DNA from: a virus
Virus record (IMG/VR): IMGVR_UViG_3300032268_001605
Span: 1 to 64,000 of that record
Reading direction: 5' to 3' (one strand)
DNA: 64,000 bases
Shown: positions 8,789 through 18,118 of the stretch, one piece after another
Position numbering within the stretch: the stretch's first letter is position 1
Layout: every line of letters begins with the position of its first letter
Notes under the pieces: generated by a model
Databases searched by the model: none
What the model was told of the DNA's origin: nothing
What the model saw: the letters and a program-made list of their open reading frames with translations, nothing else
Made by a program: the position numbers and the translations under genes

Positions 8789-9553
8789 TTATTTTGAAAT
8801 AAAACCCAAACAGTAATCTATAGAGGATTGAACACTATCACGACCTAATTCATCAACGTCATTTTTGGACCAATTTCTATAATTTCTAACTATGTAATAA
8901 TTTTTAACTTTTTGACTTGGTATGAATGAATATTTGCTTTCATTTATCACATTTTGAAACAGTGTTTCTGGATCTCTTGAAGTTTTTATCAATTCGTTAA
9001 TTTTAGTAAGATCTAAGTTTTGAAAAGATTTTAAAAATGAATTTTTGTTACAAATAAAAAAATGGTCATTATGTCTTTGTGTCCTACCATAGTCATACCA
9101 GAAGCAAACTGGGAAATGAAAATCACTAGTTTCAAAGTTGAATTTATCAAACATGATTTTGAGATCTGTTCTACAAAAGACATAATAATCAAAATCTGTA
9201 TATGTTTTGGCAATTTGAATCATTTTTGTATAGAAATGAAATACTCCATACAGATTCGATATCCACCAGGGCTTTGACATATCAGCTATATCAAACGTCT
9301 TTATTTGAGACAACAACATATCAATATCGGGTTGAGAAGAAATCAGGTTTAAATTGAAATTTTCCTCTATAACAGATTTGTTAACTTCGTATTCCCTATT
9401 ATCTTGGTCAAGTTCTTTATTGTTGAACCAAGTAGAAAGTAAAGTTGTTTTCTCACATTCATCGAAATTACTCAATAACAAGTTTTTGTTATTGATAACG
9501 CTCTCCAAATCCGGTCTAAGTAAACCATGCACTATAAAAAGAATACGTTTCAT
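8789..9553 (-). CDS. Putative glycosyltransferase-like protein
   Basis: 254 residues. I see no named signature with certainty, but FDYYVFCRTDLKIMFDKF resembles the DxD-bearing strand of GT-A proteins that handle a nucleotide sugar. The N-terminus MKRILFIVHGLLRP is a typical first beta strand. It lies within an uninterrupted run of glycosyltransferases, which supports the assignment. A partial match (TTAATATATA) to the recurring upstream motif lies about 20 bp before its start. Confidence 0.5.
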   Translation of the reverse strand: MKRILFIVHGLLRPDLESVINNKNLLLSNFDECEKTTLLSTWFNNKELDQDNREYEVNKSVIEENFNLNLISSQPDIDMLLSQIKTFDIADMSKPWWISNLYGVFHFYTKMIQIAKTYTDFDYYVFCRTDLKIMFDKFNFETSDFHFPVCFWYDYGRTQRHNDHFFICNKNSFLKSFQNLDLTKINELIKTSRDPETLFQNVINESKYSFIPSQKVKNYYIVRNYRNWSKNDVDELGRDSVQSSIDYCLGFISK

Positions 9554-9575
9554 ATTATTTATTTATTTTTATATA

Positions 9576-10361
9576 TTAAGACCAAGAGTTTCCATTCAGA
9601 TGTGTGACTAAAGATTCGTCATTCCATTTACCGTAGACAAAACAACCAAATCTTTCTAGTGCTAAATCTAAACCCATCTTAGAAATATAGAATTCCATCA
9701 ACTCATTTAATGGACCTTCAACAAACCCACCTTCATTTGATGTGTTGTACACAAATGTTTTCCACCAATCTTGAAAGACTGTTGTTTTACAAATATAAGG
9801 ATTATTGGACCATCTGAATGTCGATATGAGTGCAATACTTTTAGAGACATTTGAACTCCCTTCTATCAAATTGTTATATCTTATATTATTATTGTCAAAC
9901 TGATTAAATCTAATATAGTTTATGTTTGAATTATTAGATATCTCGTCAATTACTTCTTTCAAATCTATCTTTCTCTTAAAAATCCAATCATGTTCCCAAA
10001 AGATGTATAATTCTGTTTTAACTGAGTCTATTAAGTTGATGAAGTTTTTTGGTGCTGTAACGATTGGATCGTCTATCTCTGACTCATTCGTAAATATTTT
10101 CAAATTCTTGATATTACTCTCCAAATTCAGCAAATTTCTATGGTAGATATTATCAATTTCTCTACCTACTCTCTTATCGAATCCTATGTGTATGAAAACA
10201 TCTTCAGGATTTAAATTTGTTTTGAAAAAGAAGTCTTTCAACACAGACTCAATTAATTTTGTAGATGGGGTACTTGGAACTACGTTCTTGACACCCGCCC
10301 AAGTTCCCTGGCTTTCTGTTTTAATACAATGAGTTGTAATACAAAGTGTTATTTTAGACAT
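9576..10361 (-). CDS. Putative GT-A-like glycosyltransferase
   Basis: 261 residues beginning MSKITLCITTHCIKTESQGT, a GT2-like first strand. The segment TELYIFWEHDWIFKRKID carries an HDW acidic motif where a DxD would lie. The rest is rich in Asn and aromatic residues, as in many phage and capsule glycosyltransferases. It overlaps the next upstream gene by 13 bp. Donor and acceptor are unknown. Confidence 0.5.
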   Translation of the reverse strand: MSKITLCITTHCIKTESQGTWAGVKNVVPSTPSTKLIESVLKDFFFKTNLNPEDVFIHIGFDKRVGREIDNIYHRNLLNLESNIKNLKIFTNESEIDDPIVTAPKNFINLIDSVKTELYIFWEHDWIFKRKIDLKEVIDEISNNSNINYIRFNQFDNNNIRYNNLIEGSSNVSKSIALISTFRWSNNPYICKTTVFQDWWKTFVYNTSNEGGFVEGPLNELMEFYISKMGLDLALERFGCFVYGKWNDESLVTHLNGNSWS

Positions 10362-11188
10362 TTTTTATTTATTTTTTTTAGAAGCATGTGAGCAATACTA
10401 CCCTCGAAAAATAGTTCTATTATCTCGAAACTAGTTAATATGTGGAAAATCTTTATAAACTCCGAATGTGAACCAAGACAAGTACTATAAAATAGATAAT
10501 TTGTTGTTTCTAAGACTTCAGAAGATTCAAAATATTTTTCTATTGGTAGTTCACTCAAACTATGATTAGCAATTACTAAATCAAATTTTTGTTTTTTAAC
10601 TTCGTTTAAGCTATCTGAATATAAAATTCGTTCTAATTGAGTTTCATCAAGATTCTTTTTCAGGAAAAATTCTTGTAGTCTAGACATACCCGGTATGTCA
10701 ATAATTGTGTAATTGTTAATATTTATGACTAACTTGAACAGTAACCTACAAACATTGCCATATCCTCCGCCAAACTCCAATATTCTCAAATCTTCAATTT
10801 CGTTGAATCTGAAATGTTTTATTAAAAATGTTAGATATATCAAATGGTTCGCTGTAACATAAGAAGTAATTCTGGGACTTCTCTCACTGATAACTTTTTT
10901 CTGATCGTCTGTGTATCCGACCAAAGAGTCTCCTATTGAAGCTAGTTGTTGGAATATTTCTGGTGAAATTAAATTACAATGATTCATAGCATGGTTAAGT
11001 ATCTCATTGTAGTTGTCTATTCTAGCAATACAAAAATGAAAATTTTGATCTGATTGAAATTTTTCCAATTCCTCTTCCGTAAAGTCAGGAAATTTTATGT
11101 CTTCAACCCAATAGTCGTAGTCGACTTTTTGTAATTTTTTTTTGTTTTTTTTATAGATTTCTCTCAGTAAATTGTTTTTTTCAATCAT
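10349..11188 (-). CDS. Putative sugar O-methyltransferase
   Basis: A 279-residue class I methyltransferase. The SAM motif I is LRILEFGGGYGNVCRLL (about 146-162), with TIIDIPGM as the acidic second strand and DLVIANHSLSELP as motif IV. The pattern (long helical N-terminus with SPRITSYVTANHLIYL, then the Rossmann core) matches the putative sugar O-methyltransferase family. Operon overlaps on both sides place it in glycan modification. Confidence 0.7.
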   Translation of the reverse strand: MIEKNNLLREIYKKNKKKLQKVDYDYWVEDIKFPDFTEEELEKFQSDQNFHFCIARIDNYNEILNHAMNHCNLISPEIFQQLASIGDSLVGYTDDQKKVISERSPRITSYVTANHLIYLTFLIKHFRFNEIEDLRILEFGGGYGNVCRLLFKLVININNYTIIDIPGMSRLQEFFLKKNLDETQLERILYSDSLNEVKKQKFDLVIANHSLSELPIEKYFESSEVLETTNYLFYSTCLGSHSEFIKIFHILTSFEIIELFFEGSIAHMLLKKINKKCLK

Positions 11189-12039
11189 TTTAAATTATTT
11201 TTTTTTGTAATAAAATTTTGCAATTTTTTTCTAAGTTCCGATTTAAAGTTTACAAACCATTCATTAACTTTTTGATTTAATAATCTTTTATCAACATTGC
11301 TACATTGATTTTTCACATCATTCCAATCTTTTGCGACTATGAAAGGGTGATCGCCATAAATTTTCTCAAAATAGTCAGTGCCGTCTTTCTCGAAGATCGA
11401 AACAGGTATTGAACCACACTCAAGTGCCTCATTTATTCTAAAACTATCTAATGATATCCACCCTCTGGGACAAAGTGTGAACCAACTTCTACTCAAAACT
11501 TCTGAATATTGAGTTAGATTCAAAGAATCAGGATCATTCCACATTCTTGTCAGATAAAAATAAGAGTTGGGTAAAACTTTGAAAGTATTCAACATTTCAT
11601 ATCTATCCGACTTTAACTGTCCCACAAAATTAACTTCAATAGTTTTATCTGTTTGATTTTTTTTAACACCACTTTGATACCCTAATGGTATTGTCATCAA
11701 ATTGAATTTTTTTGTATATTCTTCATTATAATAGTTTCTAATTATTTTTCTCGAAACGTCATAAAAGTCTATGTTTTGTTCAAAAGCCTCATCAGATAAA
11801 TGTAGAATAGAATAGTTTAAATTTAATTTATTATACTCTTGTATATAAGAAATTAAACTATTATTAGAGTCTTTCCCAACCGATACAATTATGACAGAAT
11901 TATTTTCGAAAGTTTGAAATCTATTTTCAAAATCATCGATATGAGTTATTTCAAATTTTGAAAAAATTTCTTCAATCCAATTTAATGAAAAATTCTTTTC
12001 ATATTGAGATTTAACACACCAAATCATATTTATTTTCAT
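11185..12039 (-). CDS. Exostosin-like (GT47-type) glycosyltransferase
   Basis: 284 residues. The C-terminal half has the exostosin-type donor-binding stretch RSWFTLCPRGWISLDSFRI followed by NEALECGSIPVSIF. This same pattern is found in the C-terminal domain of the 495-residue protein at 14499-15986. It overlaps both neighbours by 4 bp (ATGA-type junctions), so it is tightly coupled within the operon. Confidence 0.75.
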   Translation of the reverse strand: MKINMIWCVKSQYEKNFSLNWIEEIFSKFEITHIDDFENRFQTFENNSVIIVSVGKDSNNSLISYIQEYNKLNLNYSILHLSDEAFEQNIDFYDVSRKIIRNYYNEEYTKKFNLMTIPLGYQSGVKKNQTDKTIEVNFVGQLKSDRYEMLNTFKVLPNSYFYLTRMWNDPDSLNLTQYSEVLSRSWFTLCPRGWISLDSFRINEALECGSIPVSIFEKDGTDYFEKIYGDHPFIVAKDWNDVKNQCSNVDKRLLNQKVNEWFVNFKSELRKKLQNFITKKNNLK

Positions 12040-12980
12040 CTTATATAAAAATTTTTGAATTTTTCCATTACTATTTCAGGTTTACAATCATGATAACAAG
12101 TCCAATCAAAATCTCTTTTTGGTTCAAATTTTTTAAAAATACTTAATAATTCTTGATAATCATCATAATAAAAACCCTTTCCACCAAGATATTCAATATG
12201 GTTTCTCTCCATAGAACCATACCAAGTTATTACTGGTTTATTTTTCATTGAGAATTCAGCACAAGTCAATCCGAAGGATTCTCCAATATGACGAGCATGA
12301 ATAAGAGCATCGGTAGTATTTATGAATTTAACTTTTGTATATAAGTCTGGCGAAGCAGGTAAATGTATTATTCGTTCATGTTCATAGAATTCGTCGGTAC
12401 CTTGAAATAAAAAATATACATCTTTTCTTATATTTAAAATATCAACTACAGCCTGTTTTGCGAATGGTAAATCAAAGGTATCATGTCCACCGTTTCTTCC
12501 AAAAACAACAGAGTCTATGGGAATACCCAATTCTTCTCTGAAGTTCGAATCGTGTTCTGGTAAATTTACCATGTAAGAAACATAATCTATCTGATTATTT
12601 GTAATTTTACTCAACCATTTGGAGCCCATCGCAAATCTGTCTCCGTGAATATCATTGGAATTACAAATTGTAATTGCGTTAATCCAATTCGAACAATATT
12701 TTGATATTACTCCATCTGGTTTTCCGCCTTTAATCATAAAAAAAGCATCACATTTCTCAGAAGAAAGTATTTCATCTATTTGATTCAAACTCTCATAGTT
12801 AAAAGTTTTAAATCTATTTTTAAATCTTTCTATAGCAATATTTTGATTATGTATAGACTTATTATTATAGAGAATAATTGGATCGATTCCCAAAAACTCT
12901 TCACTTTTTTCAGCAAAGTCCCAAAGTGCATTAGTCGTGCCTCTTACGCTCAATCCATTATCGTGAAAACATATTTTCAT
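12036..12980 (-). CDS. GT-B glycosyltransferase (GT4-like)
   Basis: 314 residues with GT-B character: an N-terminal strand MKICFHDNGLSVRGTTNALW containing the glycine-rich acceptor loop, FGRNGGHDTFD, and the C-terminal GESFGLTCAEFSMKNKPVITW, which resembles the E-x7-E donor region of GT4 enzymes. It lies 3 bp downstream of the GT25-type gene. Specificity cannot be deduced. Confidence 0.7.
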   Translation of the reverse strand: MKICFHDNGLSVRGTTNALWDFAEKSEEFLGIDPIILYNNKSIHNQNIAIERFKNRFKTFNYESLNQIDEILSSEKCDAFFMIKGGKPDGVISKYCSNWINAITICNSNDIHGDRFAMGSKWLSKITNNQIDYVSYMVNLPEHDSNFREELGIPIDSVVFGRNGGHDTFDLPFAKQAVVDILNIRKDVYFLFQGTDEFYEHERIIHLPASPDLYTKVKFINTTDALIHARHIGESFGLTCAEFSMKNKPVITWYGSMERNHIEYLGGKGFYYDDYQELLSIFKKFEPKRDFDWTCYHDCKPEIVMEKFKNFYIR

Positions 12981-12983
12981 ATT

Positions 12984-13625
12984 TTAAACTTCAATTTGTT
13001 TTAAACCAGGTTCCAACCAAGCAACTTTCAATTGATTTAATTGGATAACTTCGTTCATTTTAATATCTATTGGATTGTTTATATTTCCAAATCCAATAAT
13101 GAGTTTATCTACACATTTTATATCAACCAGATAAGCATGAGTACATCGTGTTTTCTGTAGTGGATGATAATGAATTGAATTACCCTCAATTACATTCGGT
13201 GATACAAAATCTGAAAAACCACCCAACATAACTATATCATAATTTCCTGTCCGCATCTCACTTGAAACTTTTTCTAAAATTGATATAAAGTTGTTTGGAA
13301 TTTCGCAATCATCTTCCAAAATTAAAATTTTTTCAAAATGATTATCTCTTTGTTTCTCCCAACAATTAATATGTTTCAAAACCAGACTCAAGCTCCCAGG
13401 ACTAATTTTTTTAGGATAATTATAATATGAATAATACTTGATTTGTTGTATGATTATAGGGTAATATTGATTTGAATTCTTAACAATTTCCTCATAATCC
13501 AATTCCTCCGGAGAAAAATTTTCGATAATTTCGTAGCTTATACCTTCATAATTGAGCCTTTCGGTAATGTGTTTTCTTCGCTTATCAAAAGCCGGATGAC
13601 TTAATAGATACACTTTATCAATCAT
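12984..13625 (-). CDS. GT25-family glycosyltransferase
   Basis: 213 residues beginning MIDKVYLLSHPAFDKRRKHI, the typical GT25 (LPS galactosyltransferase-type) start. SPGSLSLVLKHINCWEKQ and the metal-binding KILILEDDCEIPNNF follow in the expected order. GT25 enzymes add hexoses to lipo-oligosaccharide or protein. It is 1 bp from the GT10 gene. Confidence 0.85.
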   Translation of the reverse strand: MIDKVYLLSHPAFDKRRKHITERLNYEGISYEIIENFSPEELDYEEIVKNSNQYYPIIIQQIKYYSYYNYPKKISPGSLSLVLKHINCWEKQRDNHFEKILILEDDCEIPNNFISILEKVSSEMRTGNYDIVMLGGFSDFVSPNVIEGNSIHYHPLQKTRCTHAYLVDIKCVDKLIIGFGNINNPIDIKMNEVIQLNQLKVAWLEPGLKQIEV

Positions 13626-13626
13626 T

Positions 13627-14502
13627 TTAATCTAATATTTTTTTAAAAAAATTTAATACATTTTCAGGTTGAACAAAATCAGGTATTTTATTATCTACAA
13701 ACCAAGGTTGATTTATCATATCGTTATATAGATTTTCGTCCGAATCAATTTTTATGATTTGCTCTATAAATTCTTCGTCAGATTTATAGTCATGATAGTT
13801 CAAAAAAGAGTTCCTGTTAAAATCATTAGAAACAAATGGATCACCCCAGTAAATCGGTATACACCCAGCGAACATCGAGTTTATTATCTTTTCAGTACAA
13901 TAACCCGAGTGGCTAGAATTCTCGAAAGATACGTTGAACTTATATTCTTTTAGGAAGTTTATTTTATAAATTTGGTCACCTCTACCAGGAACTAAAGGAA
14001 TATTGTTAAAGAGTCTGCCACCACAATCTATATGCTTATATCTATAGAGTTTTGGAACAAAATCTAATCGTTTTCCCATCGGTTTAGACGCTATAAAACT
14101 ACAAAATTTTGTTTTTTGAGGTATTTTCTTATTGAGGAAATCGTCTATACTGTGTAAATAAGCTTGATCTCTTTCGTCTCTATAAGGTCGGTCAAACCAG
14201 TTTAATATCAGTGCCCAAAGTGGTAAGCGATAATTCCTCGGGTCCGAAGAATAATCAAACGAGATTGAATAGTGACAATTTGTATAATCAGGTCGAAAGT
14301 TTTCACCGGTATACAAAATTTTAATAACCTTCTTCATATCATATTTCAAATGGTTATTTGAGTATACTGTATAAAAAAGTACATCAGGGTTGATATTATC
14401 GATTTCTATCTCATACCGCAGAGAGAGTAGGTTATAGAAGTAATTATCAGTTGGTATCAGTTCACCCCAAAAATCAGAAAAACCAATTTTTATTTTTCTC
14501 AT
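13627..14502 (-). CDS. GT10-family (alpha-1,3/1,4-) fucosyltransferase
   Basis: 291 residues with the strong GT10 signature at about 190-222: NVSFENSSHSGYCTEKI, then FAGCIPIYWGDP. In this family these residues bind GDP-fucose. The N-terminal half has the expected KFCSFIASKPMGKR. Together with gmd and a GT11-like gene it argues that the cluster makes a fucosylated, Lewis-like or related glycan. It overlaps the upstream gene by 4 bp. Confidence 0.9.
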   Translation of the reverse strand: MRKIKIGFSDFWGELIPTDNYFYNLLSLRYEIEIDNINPDVLFYTVYSNNHLKYDMKKVIKILYTGENFRPDYTNCHYSISFDYSSDPRNYRLPLWALILNWFDRPYRDERDQAYLHSIDDFLNKKIPQKTKFCSFIASKPMGKRLDFVPKLYRYKHIDCGGRLFNNIPLVPGRGDQIYKINFLKEYKFNVSFENSSHSGYCTEKIINSMFAGCIPIYWGDPFVSNDFNRNSFLNYHDYKSDEEFIEQIIKIDSDENLYNDMINQPWFVDNKIPDFVQPENVLNFFKKILD

Positions 14503-15986
14503 AATCTTTTAATTATTATTTTTGATAGCGATTCCAAACTAAAAAAATCATCATACACTTTTATTGCATTCTCTGACATTTGTTTAATTCTATCTTGACT
14601 AATTTGGGTCAATATTGAGTCTAATTGATTTAATTGAGAATAATGTACTGATACAGAAAAATCATCCCAATTGACATCACTTTTAAATGCTCTCCAATCT
14701 TCATCAAAAATATAAACAGGTATACTACCTAATTGCATAGCCTCATACATTCTAAATGAATTTCTACCATAGCCCCTCGGGCACAAGGTAAATACGCTTC
14801 TTGATGTGATATCCATGAATTCTTCTAATTGGTTATTACTCACTTTATCAGTCCATTGTTTATATTTCAAAAGATATTTCTGATTTGAATTCAACACATT
14901 TATCATTTCTTGTCTGATTTGGTGTGTAACAGAACCAACAAAGGAACAGAATATATCTTTTTCTCTCCTAATTTTATATTTGTCTGGAATTGGTGAACAA
15001 ACCAACGGAATTGGTATACCAATTGAATTCCCACCAGCACAAAATTTTAATGTACCCGAAGGTAACCATTCCCTTATAGCATCATCATGTTGACTGACAG
15101 TAAAGTATTTCTTTGTTTTATCTAAACTCAAAATCTTTTCTTGAAGTAAGGGTAGATTTACATTTTGTATATAACAAGTTGTCCAGTCTACTGGAATCAA
15201 GTGAACACTCTTTTTAATTACGTTATTCTTAAAAAATTCAATAAAATAAGAATCTAAATATTTACCTTCATGATAAGGAGGATAAATAGGATATGTAGGT
15301 TCTGGTCGAAACTCTTTAAAATATTCAAATAAAAAGCTTTGATAATCAGATTTATTACATTTTACTTGTTTTTTTAACTCTTGTTTATATTTAACCAACT
15401 CTAATAATTTTATCTTATTATCGATACCTTCTGTCCAATTTGAGTGGTGCATCAATATATCATCAGGTATATCAAAATTTTGTCCTTTCCACTGCTGTTG
15501 ATATGCGCCGAAAGTCCAAAATTTATTTGACAATACTTTCACCTTACAAAAGTTTAGATTCATATTCAAAGCATGTTGGTCTTCTCTATAAAGATTGTGA
15601 TTATCCTTCATAGATTGAAACATTTTGAGTGTTCTTTCATTACCTCTGCAGATAAAAAAACCAGAACATAACCCACCTGCGTAATCATTTTGGATAGCAA
15701 TATCAGCATCACCAAGTTCTCCAACGAGAGTCTCTTTTATAGAACCAAAAAATTGAATATCAACATCTGAAAAGATGAATACTCCATCCATATTTTCCTT
15801 TACTCCTTTCAAGAAGACATCAACCTTCTTCATAGTAGTTGTTTTCCAACCATCTTGATAGTATGATCCAGACTTACAATCTTGTTCTCCAATTGTAGCA
15901 TCAATTTCCAAATCCACTAATGATTTCTTAAAATAGTTTTCAAAAAGATTAGCGTGACTTTCTGTATAATATGTATATACTTTCAT
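14499..15986 (-). CDS. Two-domain glycosyltransferase: GT77-like plus exostosin-like
   Basis: A 495-residue fusion. Residues about 1-200 form a GT-A domain of nucleotide-diphospho-sugar transferase type with FIFSDVDIQFFG (DxD), GGLCSGFFICRGN and YREDQHALNMNLNF. Residues about 260-495 form an exostosin-like domain with RSVFTLCPRGYGRNSFRMY and EAMQLGSIPVYIF. It probably adds two successive sugars, as bifunctional glycan polymerases do. It is the longest enzyme of the cluster. Confidence 0.75.
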   Translation of the reverse strand: MKVYTYYTESHANLFENYFKKSLVDLEIDATIGEQDCKSGSYYQDGWKTTTMKKVDVFLKGVKENMDGVFIFSDVDIQFFGSIKETLVGELGDADIAIQNDYAGGLCSGFFICRGNERTLKMFQSMKDNHNLYREDQHALNMNLNFCKVKVLSNKFWTFGAYQQQWKGQNFDIPDDILMHHSNWTEGIDNKIKLLELVKYKQELKKQVKCNKSDYQSFLFEYFKEFRPEPTYPIYPPYHEGKYLDSYFIEFFKNNVIKKSVHLIPVDWTTCYIQNVNLPLLQEKILSLDKTKKYFTVSQHDDAIREWLPSGTLKFCAGGNSIGIPIPLVCSPIPDKYKIRREKDIFCSFVGSVTHQIRQEMINVLNSNQKYLLKYKQWTDKVSNNQLEEFMDITSRSVFTLCPRGYGRNSFRMYEAMQLGSIPVYIFDEDWRAFKSDVNWDDFSVSVHYSQLNQLDSILTQISQDRIKQMSENAIKVYDDFFSLESLSKIIIKRL

Positions 15987-16004
15987 TTTTATTTTTATTT
16001 TTAT

Positions 16005-16853
16005 TTACCAATAGCATCCACCTTCAACATATATACCTAATTCAGGCATCTCCTCTTGTGAAGGTCTTGTCCAATTTTCATTATAAAACTTATTTACATC
16101 AGGACTCGAATCCCATCTTTTTCCTTTAATCCCAAAATATAGTTGAAGTCCACCACCAATATAAACTGATGACTTACCTAAATTCTTTTTGATAAAATTA
16201 CCCAAAGGCAATCCATAAGAGCCACAACCGAGTAAAGCTATATCAAAATCAATATTGGAAATATCATCACACATAATTTGAAAAGATTCATACCAGTCTT
16301 TGTGTGGTCCTCTTCCACCAATTGATTGAATTGATTTATAGACTATCCATTCAGCATCTGGTAAAACATCAGAGTTTTCCCATATTGTTGTTCTCTTTTT
16401 TAATTGATTTTCGACAGTATCTTTAAATGGAGTTACAATAAGTATCTTTTTACCTTTTAGAGCTGATGTCCATGGATTTTCGAATCTAAAAGATTCTAAT
16501 GCACCAGGCTCTATCAATATCTTATCGTTAGGTACTAAAAAATCTTCCATTTCAACAAATCCTGGAAAATTCCAATAAGCATGTAAATCTGAATTATTAC
16601 AAGCCTCTTTATACATCTTAGCATAGTCTATTAAATTGTTAGTGCCATAAAATCCAGCATTGACAAAGAACCAAGACAAAACTTGTTGGTTCGGAATTTG
16701 ATTGTTTAAGACGAGAGAAGAAACCGCAGTTTCACCACCTAAACCTACCCTTGTAATAAAGAAATTATTATTAGTTTGTATCAAATATTTAATTTTTTCG
16801 TTACTTTTACTTTCTGATAATCTAGTTTCAACTCTATTTAACATATTTTTCAT
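16005..16853 (-). CDS. Putative GT-D-like glycosyltransferase
   Basis: 282 residues. Residues about 32-46 (FFITRVGLGGETAVS) resemble the conserved RxGxGE start of the GT-D (DUF1792) group, and near the C-terminus IALLGCGSYGLPLGNF, then SVYIGGGLQLYFGIKGKRW resemble its closing strands. The match is by eye and imperfect. It overlaps the adjacent GT2-like gene by 20 bp. Confidence 0.5.
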   Translation of the reverse strand: MKNMLNRVETRLSESKSNEKIKYLIQTNNNFFITRVGLGGETAVSSLVLNNQIPNQQVLSWFFVNAGFYGTNNLIDYAKMYKEACNNSDLHAYWNFPGFVEMEDFLVPNDKILIEPGALESFRFENPWTSALKGKKILIVTPFKDTVENQLKKRTTIWENSDVLPDAEWIVYKSIQSIGGRGPHKDWYESFQIMCDDISNIDFDIALLGCGSYGLPLGNFIKKNLGKSSVYIGGGLQLYFGIKGKRWDSSPDVNKFYNENWTRPSQEEMPELGIYVEGGCYW

Positions 16854-17439
16854 TATAAATTTTTAAGTCATTTGACTTTATACTATCAAATTCTTTCATA
16901 TCAGATGTTGTACACATTTTAGTATTTATTGGCAATCCGATAATTTTTCTTCTATTTTCAAATCTGTCAAAAATAAAATCATCACCACACCAAATTTTCA
17001 TTTCATCCGGAATGTTAATCCAACTTTCTTTTTTGAAAATCAATAAACATCCCCATCCCCAATCTCTTTTTTCGGCATTTTGTAGGTTGAAAGTCTTATT
17101 TTCAGACTTATAACAACTGAAATCAGTCCCGATGATTGTGTTATGTTCAAGTTTGAGATTAGTCAAAAAATCAAAAGACAAAAGTATATCGTCGTTCAAT
17201 ATAAGTATATTCTCAAATTTACTTTTACTTACACCTAAATTCCAGGATGGATTTACAAAAATGTTCTTTTCTTGTGGATGATATTTTATTTTTTCATAAG
17301 TGATAATTTCTTTGTTGGTATTTAAAATATCATTATCTATAATTATAATTTCACCTATTAAGTCACTTTTTACTAAGTTATTTAGTAAATCTGATAAAGT
17401 ATTTGATTTCCACATTGTTGGAATTATTACTGAATACAT
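16834..17439 (-). CDS. GT2-like glycosyltransferase
   Basis: 201 residues: MYSVIIPTMWKSNTLSDLL, EIIIIDND, NPSWNLGVSKSKFENILILNDDI. This is the standard GT2 GT-A fold with the two acidic nucleotide/metal-binding sites (IDND and NDDI). It is shorter than most GT2 enzymes and lacks membrane segments, so it is a soluble enzyme. Confidence 0.8.
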   Translation of the reverse strand: MYSVIIPTMWKSNTLSDLLNNLVKSDLIGEIIIIDNDILNTNKEIITYEKIKYHPQEKNIFVNPSWNLGVSKSKFENILILNDDILLSFDFLTNLKLEHNTIIGTDFSCYKSENKTFNLQNAEKRDWGWGCLLIFKKESWINIPDEMKIWCGDDFIFDRFENRRKIIGLPINTKMCTTSDMKEFDSIKSNDLKIYNEKYVK

Positions 17440-17446
17440 ATCTATT

Positions 17447-18100
17447 TTATTTTCTTTTTATAATTGATGTTGTTGACCCTCTTTTTATTTCAATTATTTC
17501 TATTGAAGATATTTGTTTTAAAATTTCTTCGAATTCAATTTTATTCAAATAATAGTCAGATCCTTGAGAAATGTCACCATTCTTCAAATCATTTAGAAGC
17601 CTAATTGTATTGTTAGTATCTGTTCTACCATAATTACATCCGTCGTAAAAATCCACGTTGGAAGTGTGAAGATCTTCTAATATATAAATTCCTCCATGTT
17701 TTAATTTATGAAATATAGTTTTTATCGTATTCTGTTGTTGAAACATAGTATGACCACCATCGTCAATAATTACATCAAATTCATCTGGCAAACTTAGTAA
17801 CTCAACAGATTTCTCTTGATTAACGACTAGTGTTGTAGTTTTTTTCGTATCGAAAAATATACCACGAGAGGAAAATTCACGTTTGCGCCACTCTTCAGTA
17901 TTTATGTCTACACCAAAGATTTTACCATTCGAAAAGTACTCTTCCCACATCTTCAATGATGCACCGGAGCTAATTCCTATTTCTAAAATCTTTATTTCTT
18001 TGTTTCGTAATTCACCTAAGACTTCCTCATACAAACCTAAATAATTATGATGAGTCGCTTTGTCTGTTTTGTACTTCATTCCGATTTCATGTAATGTCAT
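17447..18100 (-). CDS. Macrocin-O-methyltransferase / cephalosporin-hydroxylase-like class I methyltransferase
   Basis: 217 residues. KILEIGISSGASLKMWEEYF is the SAM-binding motif I in the form typical of sugar O-methyltransferases of the MycE/TylF-like group, followed by IFGVDIN and FDVIIDDGGHTMFQQ, where the Asp/His residues bind metal and substrate. IYILEDLHTSN completes the family pattern. It would O-methylate a sugar hydroxyl on the cluster product. Confidence 0.8.
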   Translation of the reverse strand: MTLHEIGMKYKTDKATHHNYLGLYEEVLGELRNKEIKILEIGISSGASLKMWEEYFSNGKIFGVDINTEEWRKREFSSRGIFFDTKKTTTLVVNQEKSVELLSLPDEFDVIIDDGGHTMFQQQNTIKTIFHKLKHGGIYILEDLHTSNVDFYDGCNYGRTDTNNTIRLLNDLKNGDISQGSDYYLNKIEFEEILKQISSIEIIEIKRGSTTSIIKRK

Positions 18101-18118
18101 ATTTTATATAATTTTTTT

